64,000 bases of DNA, taken from the NCBI GenBank assembly GCA_039192165.1, contig JBCCXD010000015.1, positions 3,010 through 67,009 on the forward strand, read 5' to 3'. The notes under the pieces are model-generated. The model saw nothing but the letters and a program-made list of their open reading frames with translations. It was not told the DNA's origin and made no database searches. Shown here one piece after another: positions 50,510 through 59,797 of the stretch. Source of the stretch: Dinoroseobacter sp039192165. GTDB lineage: Bacteria; Pseudomonadota; Alphaproteobacteria; Rhodobacterales; Rhodobacteraceae. Each line of letters opens with the position of its first letter. The first letter of the stretch is position 1. The position numbers and the translations under genes are program-made.

Positions 50510-51526
50510 TCAGGACCAGAAACCGGCGACCCTGTCGATAAACCAGTAGGCTGAAATACCGCCGATGGCGTAGGCGCTGACGATAAAGGCAAGGCTTTGC
50601 GGTGCGAAAACCCGCCCAGCGCCGGGCAGGAATCGCCGCGCTAAACCCTGCAAGACAACCACGACCGCCACAAAGGCGAGCTGCCCAACTTCTACCCCGA
50701 GGTTGAAGGAAAAAAGCGCAAGTGGCACGTCAGTTGCGGGCAAGCCAATATCCCGCAAGGCGCCCGCAAAGCCAAACCCGTGCAACAAACCGAAACTGAA
50801 GGAAACCGTCCAGGGGTAGCGTTCGGACAGGCGTTGGTTTTTGCCGTCGCGCAGCGCAAGCTCGGAAGCGAGGAACATAATCGACAACGCGATCACAGCC
50901 TCAACCGGCGGGCCGGGCAGCGACACCCAGGCCAGTGTTGCCGCTGCCATCGTGATGCTGTGCGCGACCGTAAAGGCCGTAATCGCAATGATCAGACTGC
51001 GCCGGTTCTCGATCAACAGCAGCAAAGCAAAAACAAAGAGAAGATGATCGATGCCGCCCAAAATATGCTCCACACCCAAGGGCAGATACGTGCGCAGCAC
51101 ATCAAAAGAGGTGGGTATTTCCGGAATTGTGACGGAGGTCTGATCCGGTGTCAGCCGTTCCGAGCGCGCCTGTCCCGTGGCAAGCTCGTAGCGGACCAAG
51201 ACATCGGTGCGCTGCAGTTCGAGCCCCTCGATCACAATGGTCTGTCCTGCCAATCCGCCAGAACAGGTGGTCACCCAAACTGCAGACCACGCGCCTGCGT
51301 CACGCGTGACACTTGGCCCGCGGGAGGGGCTGCAGGCATCAGACAGGCTTACATCGATGTCCATCGCGCGGCCCTGAACATCAGGCTTGCGCCAGAAGAT
51401 GCGATAGCTTTCGCCGGCAAGAGGCGTGATCTCGAGATACCCCGGCTGCAGTGCATGGGCGCGGGACGTGTTCGGCAGCGCCAGAAAGACCAGTGCCAGG
51501 AGGCTTATAAGCCCCAGAAATCTCAT
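50510..51526 (-). CDS. HupE/UreJ-type membrane protein
   Basis: A 338-residue protein with a signal peptide (PNTSRAHA), an exported N-terminal domain (about 25-140) with paired Cys, then six or seven membrane helices beginning LRTYLPLGVEHILGGIDHLLFVFALLLL. The His of GVEHILGGIDHLLF and the later LLHGFGFAGAL are HupE/UreJ_2 hallmarks. Known relatives are linked to nickel or other metal supply, but here no hydrogenase or urease is near. ATG 51526 overlaps the parvulin stop (ATGA), so the two are coupled. Confidence 0.85.
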   Translation of the reverse strand: MRFLGLISLLALVFLALPNTSRAHALQPGYLEITPLAGESYRIFWRKPDVQGRAMDIDVSLSDACSPSRGPSVTRDAGAWSAVWVTTCSGGLAGQTIVIEGLELQRTDVLVRYELATGQARSERLTPDQTSVTIPEIPTSFDVLRTYLPLGVEHILGGIDHLLFVFALLLLIENRRSLIIAITAFTVAHSITMAAATLAWVSLPGPPVEAVIALSIMFLASELALRDGKNQRLSERYPWTVSFSFGLLHGFGFAGALRDIGLPATDVPLALFSFNLGVEVGQLAFVAVVVVLQGLARRFLPGAGRVFAPQSLAFIVSAYAIGGISAYWFIDRVAGFWS

Positions 51527-52389
51527 TCCAGCAAACCTTGCAGGATATCATCGGATGGCAGGGTAACTGCGTAGCCATCTTCCAATCGGGCATAGAACTC
51601 CGCTGCGACCTCCTCGGATTGCGTCGTCCGCCATGCCGCTTCGACTTGATCCCGTATTTCCGCCAATGCGGGCACGCCGCCGCCCTCACGCTCGATCACC
51701 CGCGCGATATGTACCCCAAATCCGGACCGTACAGGGCCAAACCACTTGCCAATCTCAGCCTCCGACAAGGAGACAAAAAAACCAGTTCCAAACGTGCCGT
51801 CTACCGCAGGTCGCGCTGACAGTCTTAAGGCACGAGGCAGCAAGCTTGCCTGGCCGAGCTGCGCTGCGGGTGCCCCCGCCTCTATGCTGATCAAGACGTC
51901 TTCTACCTCGTCAACACTTGGATTGGGTCCGACAAAAACCTGCTCGAACGCCAGTCTTGGTTCGGTCGCAAAAACGGTCTGGGTCTCGTCAAAAAAAGCC
52001 TGCAACTGTTCTTCCGTTGGGGCTCCCGCCCCTGCTGCGGAGTCGATAAGGAATTCCATCTTCTGAGCAAGCCGCCGTCGGATGATCGGATCGTTGACGT
52101 CCAGAGACAGTGCCTCGGCTTCCCGCACAAGAATTTCCTCGCGCACGTAGTTGGCTAGAAGTGCACCCAGTTCCTGGTCCGTAGGATTGCGTCGCCAGGT
52201 TTGCCGAAACCCAACGACAAGCTGTTCGGCTACCTCCGGTTGTACCACCAGCTCAGTCCCGGCATCTGACAGGGGCTCAGGTTCGGCCACAAGCGCATAG
52301 ACCAAAAAGATAACCGCCCCAATCGCCAGAAAATGGAGCAAGGGTTCCGACATAAACCCGGGCAAGCGTGCACGCTCCTGAGTGCTCAT
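51523..52389 (-). CDS. membrane-anchored parvulin-type peptidyl-prolyl isomerase
   Basis: A 288-residue protein with one N-terminal membrane helix (about 17-36: LLHFLAIGAVIFLVYALVA). The rest is periplasmic: a SurA/PpiD-like N-terminal chaperone part and a rotamase domain (FVSLSEAEIGKWFGPVRSGFGVHIARVIEREGGG, in part). Its tight coupling to HupE suggests it folds or stabilises that protein or another exported component such as the cytochrome (inference). First gene of the pair. Confidence 0.86.
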   Translation of the reverse strand: MSTQERARLPGFMSEPLLHFLAIGAVIFLVYALVAEPEPLSDAGTELVVQPEVAEQLVVGFRQTWRRNPTDQELGALLANYVREEILVREAEALSLDVNDPIIRRRLAQKMEFLIDSAAGAGAPTEEQLQAFFDETQTVFATEPRLAFEQVFVGPNPSVDEVEDVLISIEAGAPAAQLGQASLLPRALRLSARPAVDGTFGTGFFVSLSEAEIGKWFGPVRSGFGVHIARVIEREGGGVPALAEIRDQVEAAWRTTQSEEVAAEFYARLEDGYAVTLPSDDILQGLLE

Positions 52390-52583
52390 GTCTTTTGATA
52401 CTCCGCAGATTTACCTTGCGGGCATACCATCATGACCCAGCGGGCCTGTCACGCCAAATAGGCCAGTAAAATCACGCTTTTTCCCGGCGACCATTCCAGA
52501 AACGACATTATTTTGCCCAATTTGAAGGACCATATCGCTGTGAAGGTATCGAAGTAACAGAACCACCAGAACGAGCAGCAGTT

Positions 52584-54794
52584 ATGAGCATCGCAGAACC
52601 TCTTCCGACGAAACGGGCCGGTCGCAGCCTGCTTGCGGCCATCAGTTTCACGATCACCATTTTCCTCAGCGCCAGCCTTCTTTTCTTTCTGCAACCGCTG
52701 TTTGCGAAGATGGTACTGCCACAGATTGGAGGGGCACCGGCTGTCTGGACGACGGCAATGCTCTTCTTTCAGCTGGTCCTTATCGCCGGATATGTCTACG
52801 CCCATCTGCTAACACGCTATGTTCCGACAAAGCTTCAGTTGCCGATCCATGTGGCGTTCTGGGCGGCATCGCTGGCGTTTCTGCCTCTTTCTGCAGCCGA
52901 AGGCTGGAGCTACGACGCAACGGCAAACACGACGTGGCAAACACTGGAATTGTTTGCGCTTGGTGTAGGGGTGCCTTTCGCGCTGCTTTCGGCCAACGCT
53001 CCGCTCCTGCAGGCGTGGTATGTCCGATCGGGCGGACCGTCCGCCGAAGACCCCTATTTCCTTTACGGTGCAAGCAATGTCGGCTCGCTCCTCGCGCTAC
53101 TTGCTTTCCCGTTGGTTGCAGAACCAACCCTGGGCGCTGAGCAGATCGGTATGCTCTGGGCAGGTGCTTTTGTCGTCTTCGGGGTGCTGATGATCATCAG
53201 TGGCCTGCAGGCTTCATTCGGAGCCGAAACCAAACCCGAAAACCAGACAGAGACGGTTTCGAAAACCGCCCCAAGTGCCGGTGAAATTGCGACCTGGGTA
53301 TTTATTGCATTTGTGCCATCATCGCTGATGCTGGCCATCACCACAAAGGTGAGCGCGGATCTGGGCGCCCTGCCATTGATCTGGGTGATACCACTGGCGC
53401 TGTATATCCTTTCCTTTGTCGTAGCTTTCTCAAACAAGACACTGATCCACGACAGACATCTGGGCATCGCCGCAGTTGTATCAGTTGCGGTCTGTGCAAT
53501 CCTGATGAGCGGCAGCATTGTCGCTCGCCATGCCCCCATCAGCGCGGTGCTTTTCGCGCCGGCGCTCTTTGTTATCGCAGTGCAAGCGCATCGCACGCTG
53601 TATAACCGTCGTCCCGACGCCAGGTACCTCACTGTGTTTTACATCTCGATGTCGGTTGGTGGTGCCCTCGGCGGGGTCTTTAATTCGCTGATTGCTCCGA
53701 CGATTTTTTCCGCAATCTACGAAGGCTACGTCACGCTTATTCTGATTGGGCTATTGTTCTGGCTGGCGAATAAAGGTGAGACGACAAAGCGTTCCATCTC
53801 CATCGCTGTGCTCGCCGCCCTCGGCGCGTTTTATGCTTTCAATACCCTTCCTGCCACCTTCGACATAGACCTGTCCGTAGCTCTTTTGCTGGCTGTTCTC
53901 GTCGCATTTGCACTGGTTCTGACCTATCTGCACAAAAGCCCGGTGGCGATACTTGTCGCGCTTACAGCCTATGTCGGGCTCGACATAGCGTGGAATGCCG
54001 AAGACCACCTGTTCCGGGACCGCAGCTTTTTTGGAGCCCACAAAGTCTACGACACCCACGGCAAGCGGCTTTACGTGAACGGTACGACAGTCCACGGCTC
54101 ACAGCGTCTCGACGAAATGGGCATGAAACCAACGCCACTTGCTTACTACCATCCCGGCAGTCCGATGGCTCAGATCGTTGAATCCGATTATGGGAGATCG
54201 GTTGACCGCGTAGGCGTCGTCGGTCTCGGTGTTGGGGCACTGGCGTGCTATGCGCAACCCGGCCAAACTTGGGATTTCTATGAAATCGACGAAATGGTGG
54301 ACCGCGTTGCCCGCGACCCGTCTTTATTCAATTTCATGTCCGAGTGCGCCCCGGATGCAGTCACCCATCTTGGCGATGCGCGCATCGTATTGGACCAGCA
54401 GGACTTCCTATTTGATGTCCTTTACCTGGATGCCTACAGCTCAGATTCCATTCCTATGCATCTTCTGACGCGGGAGGCTGTTCAGCTCTATGAGGACCGG
54501 ATCGAGGATGACGGCGTTCTCGTCTTCCATATCTCAAACCGCTACTATGACATCTCTATGCCTCTTGCCCGCATCGCCGAAAGTCTCGGCCTGAAGGCAG
54601 CGATCCAGTCAATGGATCCAAAGGATGCCGACGTCGGCTACCCGTCGATCGTGGTCATCATGTCCCCGGACAAAGCGCGCTTTGATGGTATTCTCAAAGA
54701 TACGCGTTGGAAGCAGATAAACTCCGACGGTGGCGCGGTTTGGACCGATGATTTCGCCAACCCGCTGTCAGCGCTGCGTATGTTTTCCGATTAA
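52584..54794 (+). CDS. membrane-fused spermidine-synthase-like protein
   Basis: A 736-residue protein: about 490 residues of membrane helices (from about 18 to 490, starting SFTITIFLSASLLFFLQPLF) fused to a SpeE-like methyltransferase fold (RVGVVGLGVGALACYAQPGQ, DFYEIDEMVD, LFDVLYLDAYSSDSIPMHLL). This is the fused-MFS/spermidine synthase family, not known to make spermidine. A SAM or decarboxylated-SAM binding loop is visible, so it may modify a membrane-near substrate. It is divergent from the parvulin and 38 bases from a convergent aminotransferase. Confidence 0.87.
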   Translation: MSIAEPLPTKRAGRSLLAAISFTITIFLSASLLFFLQPLFAKMVLPQIGGAPAVWTTAMLFFQLVLIAGYVYAHLLTRYVPTKLQLPIHVAFWAASLAFLPLSAAEGWSYDATANTTWQTLELFALGVGVPFALLSANAPLLQAWYVRSGGPSAEDPYFLYGASNVGSLLALLAFPLVAEPTLGAEQIGMLWAGAFVVFGVLMIISGLQASFGAETKPENQTETVSKTAPSAGEIATWVFIAFVPSSLMLAITTKVSADLGALPLIWVIPLALYILSFVVAFSNKTLIHDRHLGIAAVVSVAVCAILMSGSIVARHAPISAVLFAPALFVIAVQAHRTLYNRRPDARYLTVFYISMSVGGALGGVFNSLIAPTIFSAIYEGYVTLILIGLLFWLANKGETTKRSISIAVLAALGAFYAFNTLPATFDIDLSVALLLAVLVAFALVLTYLHKSPVAILVALTAYVGLDIAWNAEDHLFRDRSFFGAHKVYDTHGKRLYVNGTTVHGSQRLDEMGMKPTPLAYYHPGSPMAQIVESDYGRSVDRVGVVGLGVGALACYAQPGQTWDFYEIDEMVDRVARDPSLFNFMSECAPDAVTHLGDARIVLDQQDFLFDVLYLDAYSSDSIPMHLLTREAVQLYEDRIEDDGVLVFHISNRYYDISMPLARIAESLGLKAAIQSMDPKDADVGYPSIVVIMSPDKARFDGILKDTRWKQINSDGGAVWTDDFANPLSALRMFSD

Positions 54795-54832
54795 TCTGAA
54801 CCAAATAGCCGTCAGGCCATCAGACCTGTGGA

Positions 54833-56119
54833 TCATGCGTCGGCAATAGTCGCAAGACTAAGCGCCGCCTTCGACAGTGCGGCTTGGGTGAGCGCAAGAT
54901 CTTCAGAAGTCAGCGCAAGTGAAGGATAGAGCTTACCCGCGCTTTTGAAGACGCCTTCTTCGCGCAAGGTTTTGTTCCAAAGAGCTCCATGCGCGGAATG
55001 CGCATGCTTGGCAGAGCGATAGTCCACACACTTGTTCTGTGTGAAATACAGATCGAACAGAGTTTCATCGCCACAGATGCTGTAGTCGATGCCGTACGGC
55101 TCCAGCACCGCGCGGTGCATGTCCATGAGCGCGGTTCCAAGCTCGCGCAATCGGTCGTACTGACCTGGACGCCGCAGCACCTCAAGGGTTTTCAGGCCTG
55201 CCACGGCTGCCACCGGGTTTCCGGACAGAGTACCAAGTTGCATGAGCCATTTGTCCGCCCCGACCAGATCCTTGTCAAAGTGGGCCATAAGCTCTTTTGA
55301 GGCACCGAGTGCCGCCAGAGGGAAACCGCCGCCGATAATCTTGCCCAAAGTGCAGATGTCAGGCGTGACACCATAGCGTTCTTGCGCGCCCCCATAGGCC
55401 AGCCGGAAGCCGGTTACGATCTCATCAAAGATCAGGAGGACGCCGAACTGATCGCACAGCCTGCGTACCCCCTCCAGAAACCCAGGCTGGGGTGGGATAA
55501 TGCGCTGCAACGGCTCGACAATGATCGCTGCGACGTCGTCGAATTCCGAAAGGAGGGAGTTAACTGCTTGAAGATCGTTGAATGGCGCGACCAACATCTC
55601 GTCCGCCACAGCCTGAGGGATGCCCGCGCTGTCGGGCACTGGGGTCGGAAAATTTACCTCCTGAGCCGGGGCAAGGCTCATCTGCGCTTCCGCGCTCATC
55701 CCATGATACCCCCCCTCAAACTTGAGAATTCTGGTTTTCCCGGTAGCCGCACGCGCCAGACGGATCGCATACATATCCGCCTCCCCACCTGAGGTCACAA
55801 AGCGCACCTGCTCACAACACGGGACAGCAGCCGTAATGGTTTCGGCGAGCTCTATTCCTTTGGCGTTATTTGCAAAAAAGGTCATTCCCAGCGGAACCTG
55901 CTCCAAAACCGCTTCCAGAACCTCCTCGTGGCCGTGCCCAAGAATCATCGGCCCAGACCCGATCAGATAGTCAACATATTCGCGGCCATCCTCATCCCAC
56001 ACGCGGCTGCCCTTTCCGTGCGCAATCAGAATACCGGGATCGAAGTTTCCAAATCCCGCGGCCGGGAGAACGGATCTTGCACGTTCAATCCAATCTGCCT
56101 GATTCAGTATCTTCAACAT
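54833..56119 (-). CDS. class III aminotransferase, GSA-aminomutase-like
   Basis: A 428-residue PLP enzyme. The Schiff-base lysine is K260 in DICTLGKIIGGGFPLAALG, the PLP Asp is D232 in FDEIVTGFR, and the substrate region RFVTSGGEADMYAIRLARAATGKTRILKFEGGYHG (in part) resembles glutamate-1-semialdehyde aminomutase. In this catabolic setting it is more likely an amino-transfer enzyme than the haem-pathway HemL. It starts 4 bases after the enolase-superfamily gene stop. Confidence 0.85.
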   Translation of the reverse strand: MLKILNQADWIERARSVLPAAGFGNFDPGILIAHGKGSRVWDEDGREYVDYLIGSGPMILGHGHEEVLEAVLEQVPLGMTFFANNAKGIELAETITAAVPCCEQVRFVTSGGEADMYAIRLARAATGKTRILKFEGGYHGMSAEAQMSLAPAQEVNFPTPVPDSAGIPQAVADEMLVAPFNDLQAVNSLLSEFDDVAAIIVEPLQRIIPPQPGFLEGVRRLCDQFGVLLIFDEIVTGFRLAYGGAQERYGVTPDICTLGKIIGGGFPLAALGASKELMAHFDKDLVGADKWLMQLGTLSGNPVAAVAGLKTLEVLRRPGQYDRLRELGTALMDMHRAVLEPYGIDYSICGDETLFDLYFTQNKCVDYRSAKHAHSAHGALWNKTLREEGVFKSAGKLYPSLALTSEDLALTQAALSKAALSLATIADA

Positions 56120-56123
56120 GGGC

Positions 56124-57275
56124 TCAATCCAGTATCAGCTGCGGGGGTCCAAGGCTGTCGCGATCGGGCGCCACCCCCAAACCCGGACCTTCAGGTGGGT
56201 AAAGGACCGCACCGGAACGCGTTGGCGCGTTCGGATCAAGACGCGGCGCGACATATCCGGACAGATCACACACGTTCAGTACAAATCGCGGGTCGGTCGC
56301 GGTGGCGAGGTGCAGCGCGGCGGCCATCGCGATGTCGCTGCCCCAAGTGTCTTCGATGCACATTTTTGCGCCAAGATGCAGACACAGGTCCCGTGCCCGT
56401 CGCAAAGCCGAAAGCCCCCCGAACTTTGAAAGCTTGAGCGCCACCGCATCGAGGCATCCAAGGGCCTGCGCTTGAAGCAGGCTAGGCGTATCGCGCGCGA
56501 GTTCGTCCATTTTCATCGGGAGCCCGGTCGCAGCGCGTACCGCTGCACATTCCTCCAGTGTGCGGCATGGCTGCTCGAGCATCACGTCGATGTGGCGCAC
56601 CGCACGACCGACACGGGTTGCATGGAGGCGATCCGCCCCGCAGTTCCAGTCGCCGTACAGTAGTGGTCCCTCTCCGATCGCCTCACGAACTTTGATCAGA
56701 CGTTCGACATCAGTTTCCCAGTCTCCGGAAGCACCAAGTTTTGCCTGAAACTGCGTTATTCCCTGTTTCTGCGCCTCGCGCGCAATTCTCGCCATCTCGT
56801 TGGGCGCAACAGATGTGATCGAATGATACAGGGGCAGCGTGTTGGAGCATTTTCCTCCGAGCAATGAATAAAGTGGTAAGCCAGCCACCTGCCCCGTCAA
56901 ATCCCACAGGGCAATGTCGATCGCGGACTTGGCATAGACATGGCCCATCAACCAGGAATCGAGCCGCGCCATCAGCGCCTCAGGACCGACCGGATCTGCG
57001 CCGAGCAAAAGATGTGCAACCTCCTGCACCACCGGCGCAACGCCAGCGGCGTAGGCGGGCAAATAGTGTGGGATCGGGCACACCTCTCCCCAGCCGGTCA
57101 GACCTGTGTCTGTGTCCAGTGCGATAACGACTGTCTCGACAGTGGCGCATGTCTTTCCGGCCGCCATATGATATGTCTCGTGGCTGGTGAGCGGCACGGT
57201 CCAAAGCGATATCCGTTTGATAAGCGCGCGGCCCGATCGACTATGCGCCTCAGCTTTGCTCATAGGCCCGGTCAT
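56124..57275 (-). CDS. enolase-superfamily (MLE subgroup) racemase/epimerase or dehydratase
   Basis: A 383-residue enzyme. It has an N-terminal capping domain and a TIM barrel with metal ligands D209 (LYGDWN), E234 (VMLEQP) and D257 (MKMDEL). The KxK motif is QAKLG with Q177 and K179, and the second base is K284 in KLSKFGG. Two opposed lysines fit a racemase or epimerase such as the hydroxyproline-betaine 2-epimerase family; a dehydratase is also possible. ATG 57275 overlaps the DMGDH-like stop. The neighbours support a betaine or amino acid substrate. Confidence 0.84.
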   Translation of the reverse strand: MTGPMSKAEAHSRSGRALIKRISLWTVPLTSHETYHMAAGKTCATVETVVIALDTDTGLTGWGEVCPIPHYLPAYAAGVAPVVQEVAHLLLGADPVGPEALMARLDSWLMGHVYAKSAIDIALWDLTGQVAGLPLYSLLGGKCSNTLPLYHSITSVAPNEMARIAREAQKQGITQFQAKLGASGDWETDVERLIKVREAIGEGPLLYGDWNCGADRLHATRVGRAVRHIDVMLEQPCRTLEECAAVRAATGLPMKMDELARDTPSLLQAQALGCLDAVALKLSKFGGLSALRRARDLCLHLGAKMCIEDTWGSDIAMAAALHLATATDPRFVLNVCDLSGYVAPRLDPNAPTRSGAVLYPPEGPGLGVAPDRDSLGPPQLILD

Positions 57276-59746
57276 TCCGCTACCGCCGGCTGAAGACGTG
57301 CATCCGTACGGGGCAAAAGGCTCTGCGGATCGTAGGCGGGTTCGCTCAGGACGCACGCGCGCCGCGGGATGCCATGAATTACAACCTCCAGCTTGGTTCC
57401 CGGAACCGCAGCCTCGGGCGTGACATAGGCAAAGGCCAGCCCCTTTCCAACCGTGTGGCCAAAGACTACGGAGGCAGTCGAACCAACCACCCGACCGTCC
57501 AGAAGGACTGCTTCGCCGCCATGGCCATCGACTTCTCCGTCGGGCTCGATCTCCAGGTAGGCACAAAGCCAGGCTTTGTCTCTGTTCAAGGTCAGCGCTT
57601 TGCCGACATAGTCTTTATCATCCCGCGCGAAACGCAGCACATCTGCCTCGGCCAACGTGACCTCGTTGGTCAGCTCACCTGCACCCTTGAAGCCTTTTTC
57701 CATCCGCATAACGTTCATGGCGAAACTGCCGTAGTTTGCGAGCCCAAAAGGCTTACCGGCAGACCAGAGCGCATCATACACATCATCTGTCGCCGTGTTA
57801 TGCATATGAAACTCCCATCCCAGCTCGCCCGCATAGGACATCCGGAAGGCCCAGATCGAATGGCCGGCAACCGTGATTTGTTGTGCCGAGAGCCAGCGGA
57901 ATGCGGCGTTGTCGAGCGCCGCGTCCGTGCAAGACGCAAGGATGTCCCGCGCAAAGGGGCCGTTCAACGCGAGAGCGGACCAGCTCTCGGACAGCGCCCG
58001 GACAGAAACATCCGCGCCGTCGCGGTGCTTTTGCAAATGGTCGAGCAGGCGTTGCTCGAAGAAAGCCGCGCAGACAAGGTAGAACTGGTCGTCGGCCATA
58101 CGCACAAGGGTCGTTTCGAGCTCGATCCGTCCACGTTCATTCAAAAGGTAGGTCAGCGCGATCGATCCGGTTTTCTGGGGCATCCGATTGGAGGTCAGTC
58201 GATCGAGAAGTTCATAAGCGTCCGGACCTTCGACTATCACCTTCGTAAAGGCGGAAACGTCCATGATACCGGCGTTCTGGCGGACTGCGCGCACTTCTTG
58301 AGCAACAATATCGTCCACGACCGTGCGGCGGAAAGAATAGTGATCCTGCTGCGCCACACCGCCCCTGGCGAACCAACGCGGGCGTTCGAATCCATAGACC
58401 TCCTCGAACACGGCTCCTTCGTCCCTTAGCCGCTTATAGAGCGGTGATGGCTTGATGGGCCGCCCAGCCAATCGATTGAAATGAGGGAACGGTATTTCGT
58501 GGCGCAGACAATAGTCTTCCTTCGCCTTCACGACTTGCCATTCCTTGTTGGCATAACTCCCGAAGCGTCGCGGATCATAGTCGCGCATCGAAATGTCCGC
58601 AGCTCCATGAACAATCCAGCGCGCCAACTCGCGGGTCAAACCCGGTCCCCATCCGATGCCAATCTGCGTACCACAGCAGCACCAGTAATTCCGCACTCCG
58701 GGCGCGGGACCAACCAAGGGGTTTCCATCGGGTGGGTGTGAAATGGCGCCATGTACTTCCCGTGTAATGCCGAGCGGTGCAAAGATCGGCATACGGTTCA
58801 GGCTTTCCTCCAGCCACGGCATTATCCGGTCATAGTCGGCGTCAAAAAGCTCGTTTTCCGCGGCCCAAGGGCAGTGGTCTTCCCAGACGGTGTTTGGATT
58901 CTCTTTCTCATAAATCCCAATCAGGCCGCGTTTTTGCTCCATGCGGATATAACCAGAGACCATTTTATCGTCGCGGATGACCGGAAGCTCCTGATCGAGA
59001 TCCTTGAATTCCGGAACAGGTTCGGTGACGAAGTAGTGATGCGTCATGGACGTCATGGGCAATTGGAGCCCGGACCACTCGCCCATCTGCCGCGCATACG
59101 TGCCACCCGCATTGACCACGTGTTCGCACAAAATGGTGCCTTGCGGGGTCTCGACGCGCCATTCGCCGCCAGGGTCCTGAGTGATATTTGTGGCCTGGCA
59201 TCGACGCATGATGCGCACGCCAAGGGCCCGTGCGCCCGCCGCCAACGCCATGGTCACATTGGTTGGATCGACATGCCCGTCGTCCGGTGTGTGCAGGGCT
59301 CCGATCACCCCATCGAGATTGTAAAACGGATGAAGTGCCGCGACCTGTTGCGGGCCGACAAGCTCCATGTTGAAGCCAAGACTGCGGGCGACCGAAAGCG
59401 TATGGCGCAGCCAGTCCATCTCATCCTGCGTATAAGCCAGCCGAAACGAGCCGCATCCATGCCAGGAAACGGCTTGGCCTGTCTCAGCCTCCAGCGCGCC
59501 GGAATAAAGACCGATGTTATAGTCGACGCATTTGCCCAGACTGAAGCTCGACGTCGAATGCGTAATCTGACCAGCCGCATGCCAGGTTGATCCACTGGTC
59601 AATTCTGCCTTTTCCAGCAAGACCACGTCTGGTCCCCAGCCTTCGTGGGCCAAGTGGTAGGCGAGACCCACCCCCATGATCCCCCCTCCGACGATGACGA
59701 CGCGCGCGTGGCTTGGGACGTCTGACGGCATGTTGGCCCCCATCAT
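57272..59746 (-). CDS. dimethylglycine/sarcosine-dehydrogenase-like flavoprotein with GcvT domain
   Basis: An 824-residue protein. Residues about 14-390 form an FAD-dependent DAO domain (VVIVGGGIMGVGLAYHL, then SGSTWHAAGQ where H56 is the probable covalent FAD site), residues about 400-440 link, and the rest is a GcvT aminomethyltransferase-like folate domain (ending GKGLAFAYVTPEAAVPGT). It oxidatively demethylates N-methyl amines and passes C1 to tetrahydrofolate. The starts at 59746 and 59731 are both possible; the latter has a GGGGG site. It is divergent from the RpiR regulator. Confidence 0.88.
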   Translation of the reverse strand: MMGANMPSDVPSHARVVIVGGGIMGVGLAYHLAHEGWGPDVVLLEKAELTSGSTWHAAGQITHSTSSFSLGKCVDYNIGLYSGALEAETGQAVSWHGCGSFRLAYTQDEMDWLRHTLSVARSLGFNMELVGPQQVAALHPFYNLDGVIGALHTPDDGHVDPTNVTMALAAGARALGVRIMRRCQATNITQDPGGEWRVETPQGTILCEHVVNAGGTYARQMGEWSGLQLPMTSMTHHYFVTEPVPEFKDLDQELPVIRDDKMVSGYIRMEQKRGLIGIYEKENPNTVWEDHCPWAAENELFDADYDRIMPWLEESLNRMPIFAPLGITREVHGAISHPPDGNPLVGPAPGVRNYWCCCGTQIGIGWGPGLTRELARWIVHGAADISMRDYDPRRFGSYANKEWQVVKAKEDYCLRHEIPFPHFNRLAGRPIKPSPLYKRLRDEGAVFEEVYGFERPRWFARGGVAQQDHYSFRRTVVDDIVAQEVRAVRQNAGIMDVSAFTKVIVEGPDAYELLDRLTSNRMPQKTGSIALTYLLNERGRIELETTLVRMADDQFYLVCAAFFEQRLLDHLQKHRDGADVSVRALSESWSALALNGPFARDILASCTDAALDNAAFRWLSAQQITVAGHSIWAFRMSYAGELGWEFHMHNTATDDVYDALWSAGKPFGLANYGSFAMNVMRMEKGFKGAGELTNEVTLAEADVLRFARDDKDYVGKALTLNRDKAWLCAYLEIEPDGEVDGHGGEAVLLDGRVVGSTASVVFGHTVGKGLAFAYVTPEAAVPGTKLEVVIHGIPRRACVLSEPAYDPQSLLPRTDARLQPAVAE

Positions 59747-59767
59747 TGAAAGATTCTACTCGACAGA

Positions 59768-59787
59768 GGTAAATGCACAGATATACC
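59768..59787. promoter_or_regulatory. imperfect inverted repeat, candidate RpiR operator
   Basis: GGTAAAT-GCACAG-ATATACC lies in the 51-base divergent gap and pairs at 6 of 7 positions. In so short a gap a single site could control both directions. A TTGACG (minus strand, 59795-59790) nearby may be a -35 for the demethylase operon. Binding is a guess. Confidence 0.4.
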
Positions 59788-59797
59788 ATCGTCAACT

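Noticed and set aside
57374..58429. A 351-residue plus-strand open frame inside the DMGDH-like gene
   Set aside because: It overlaps a strongly supported coding region and shows no domain.
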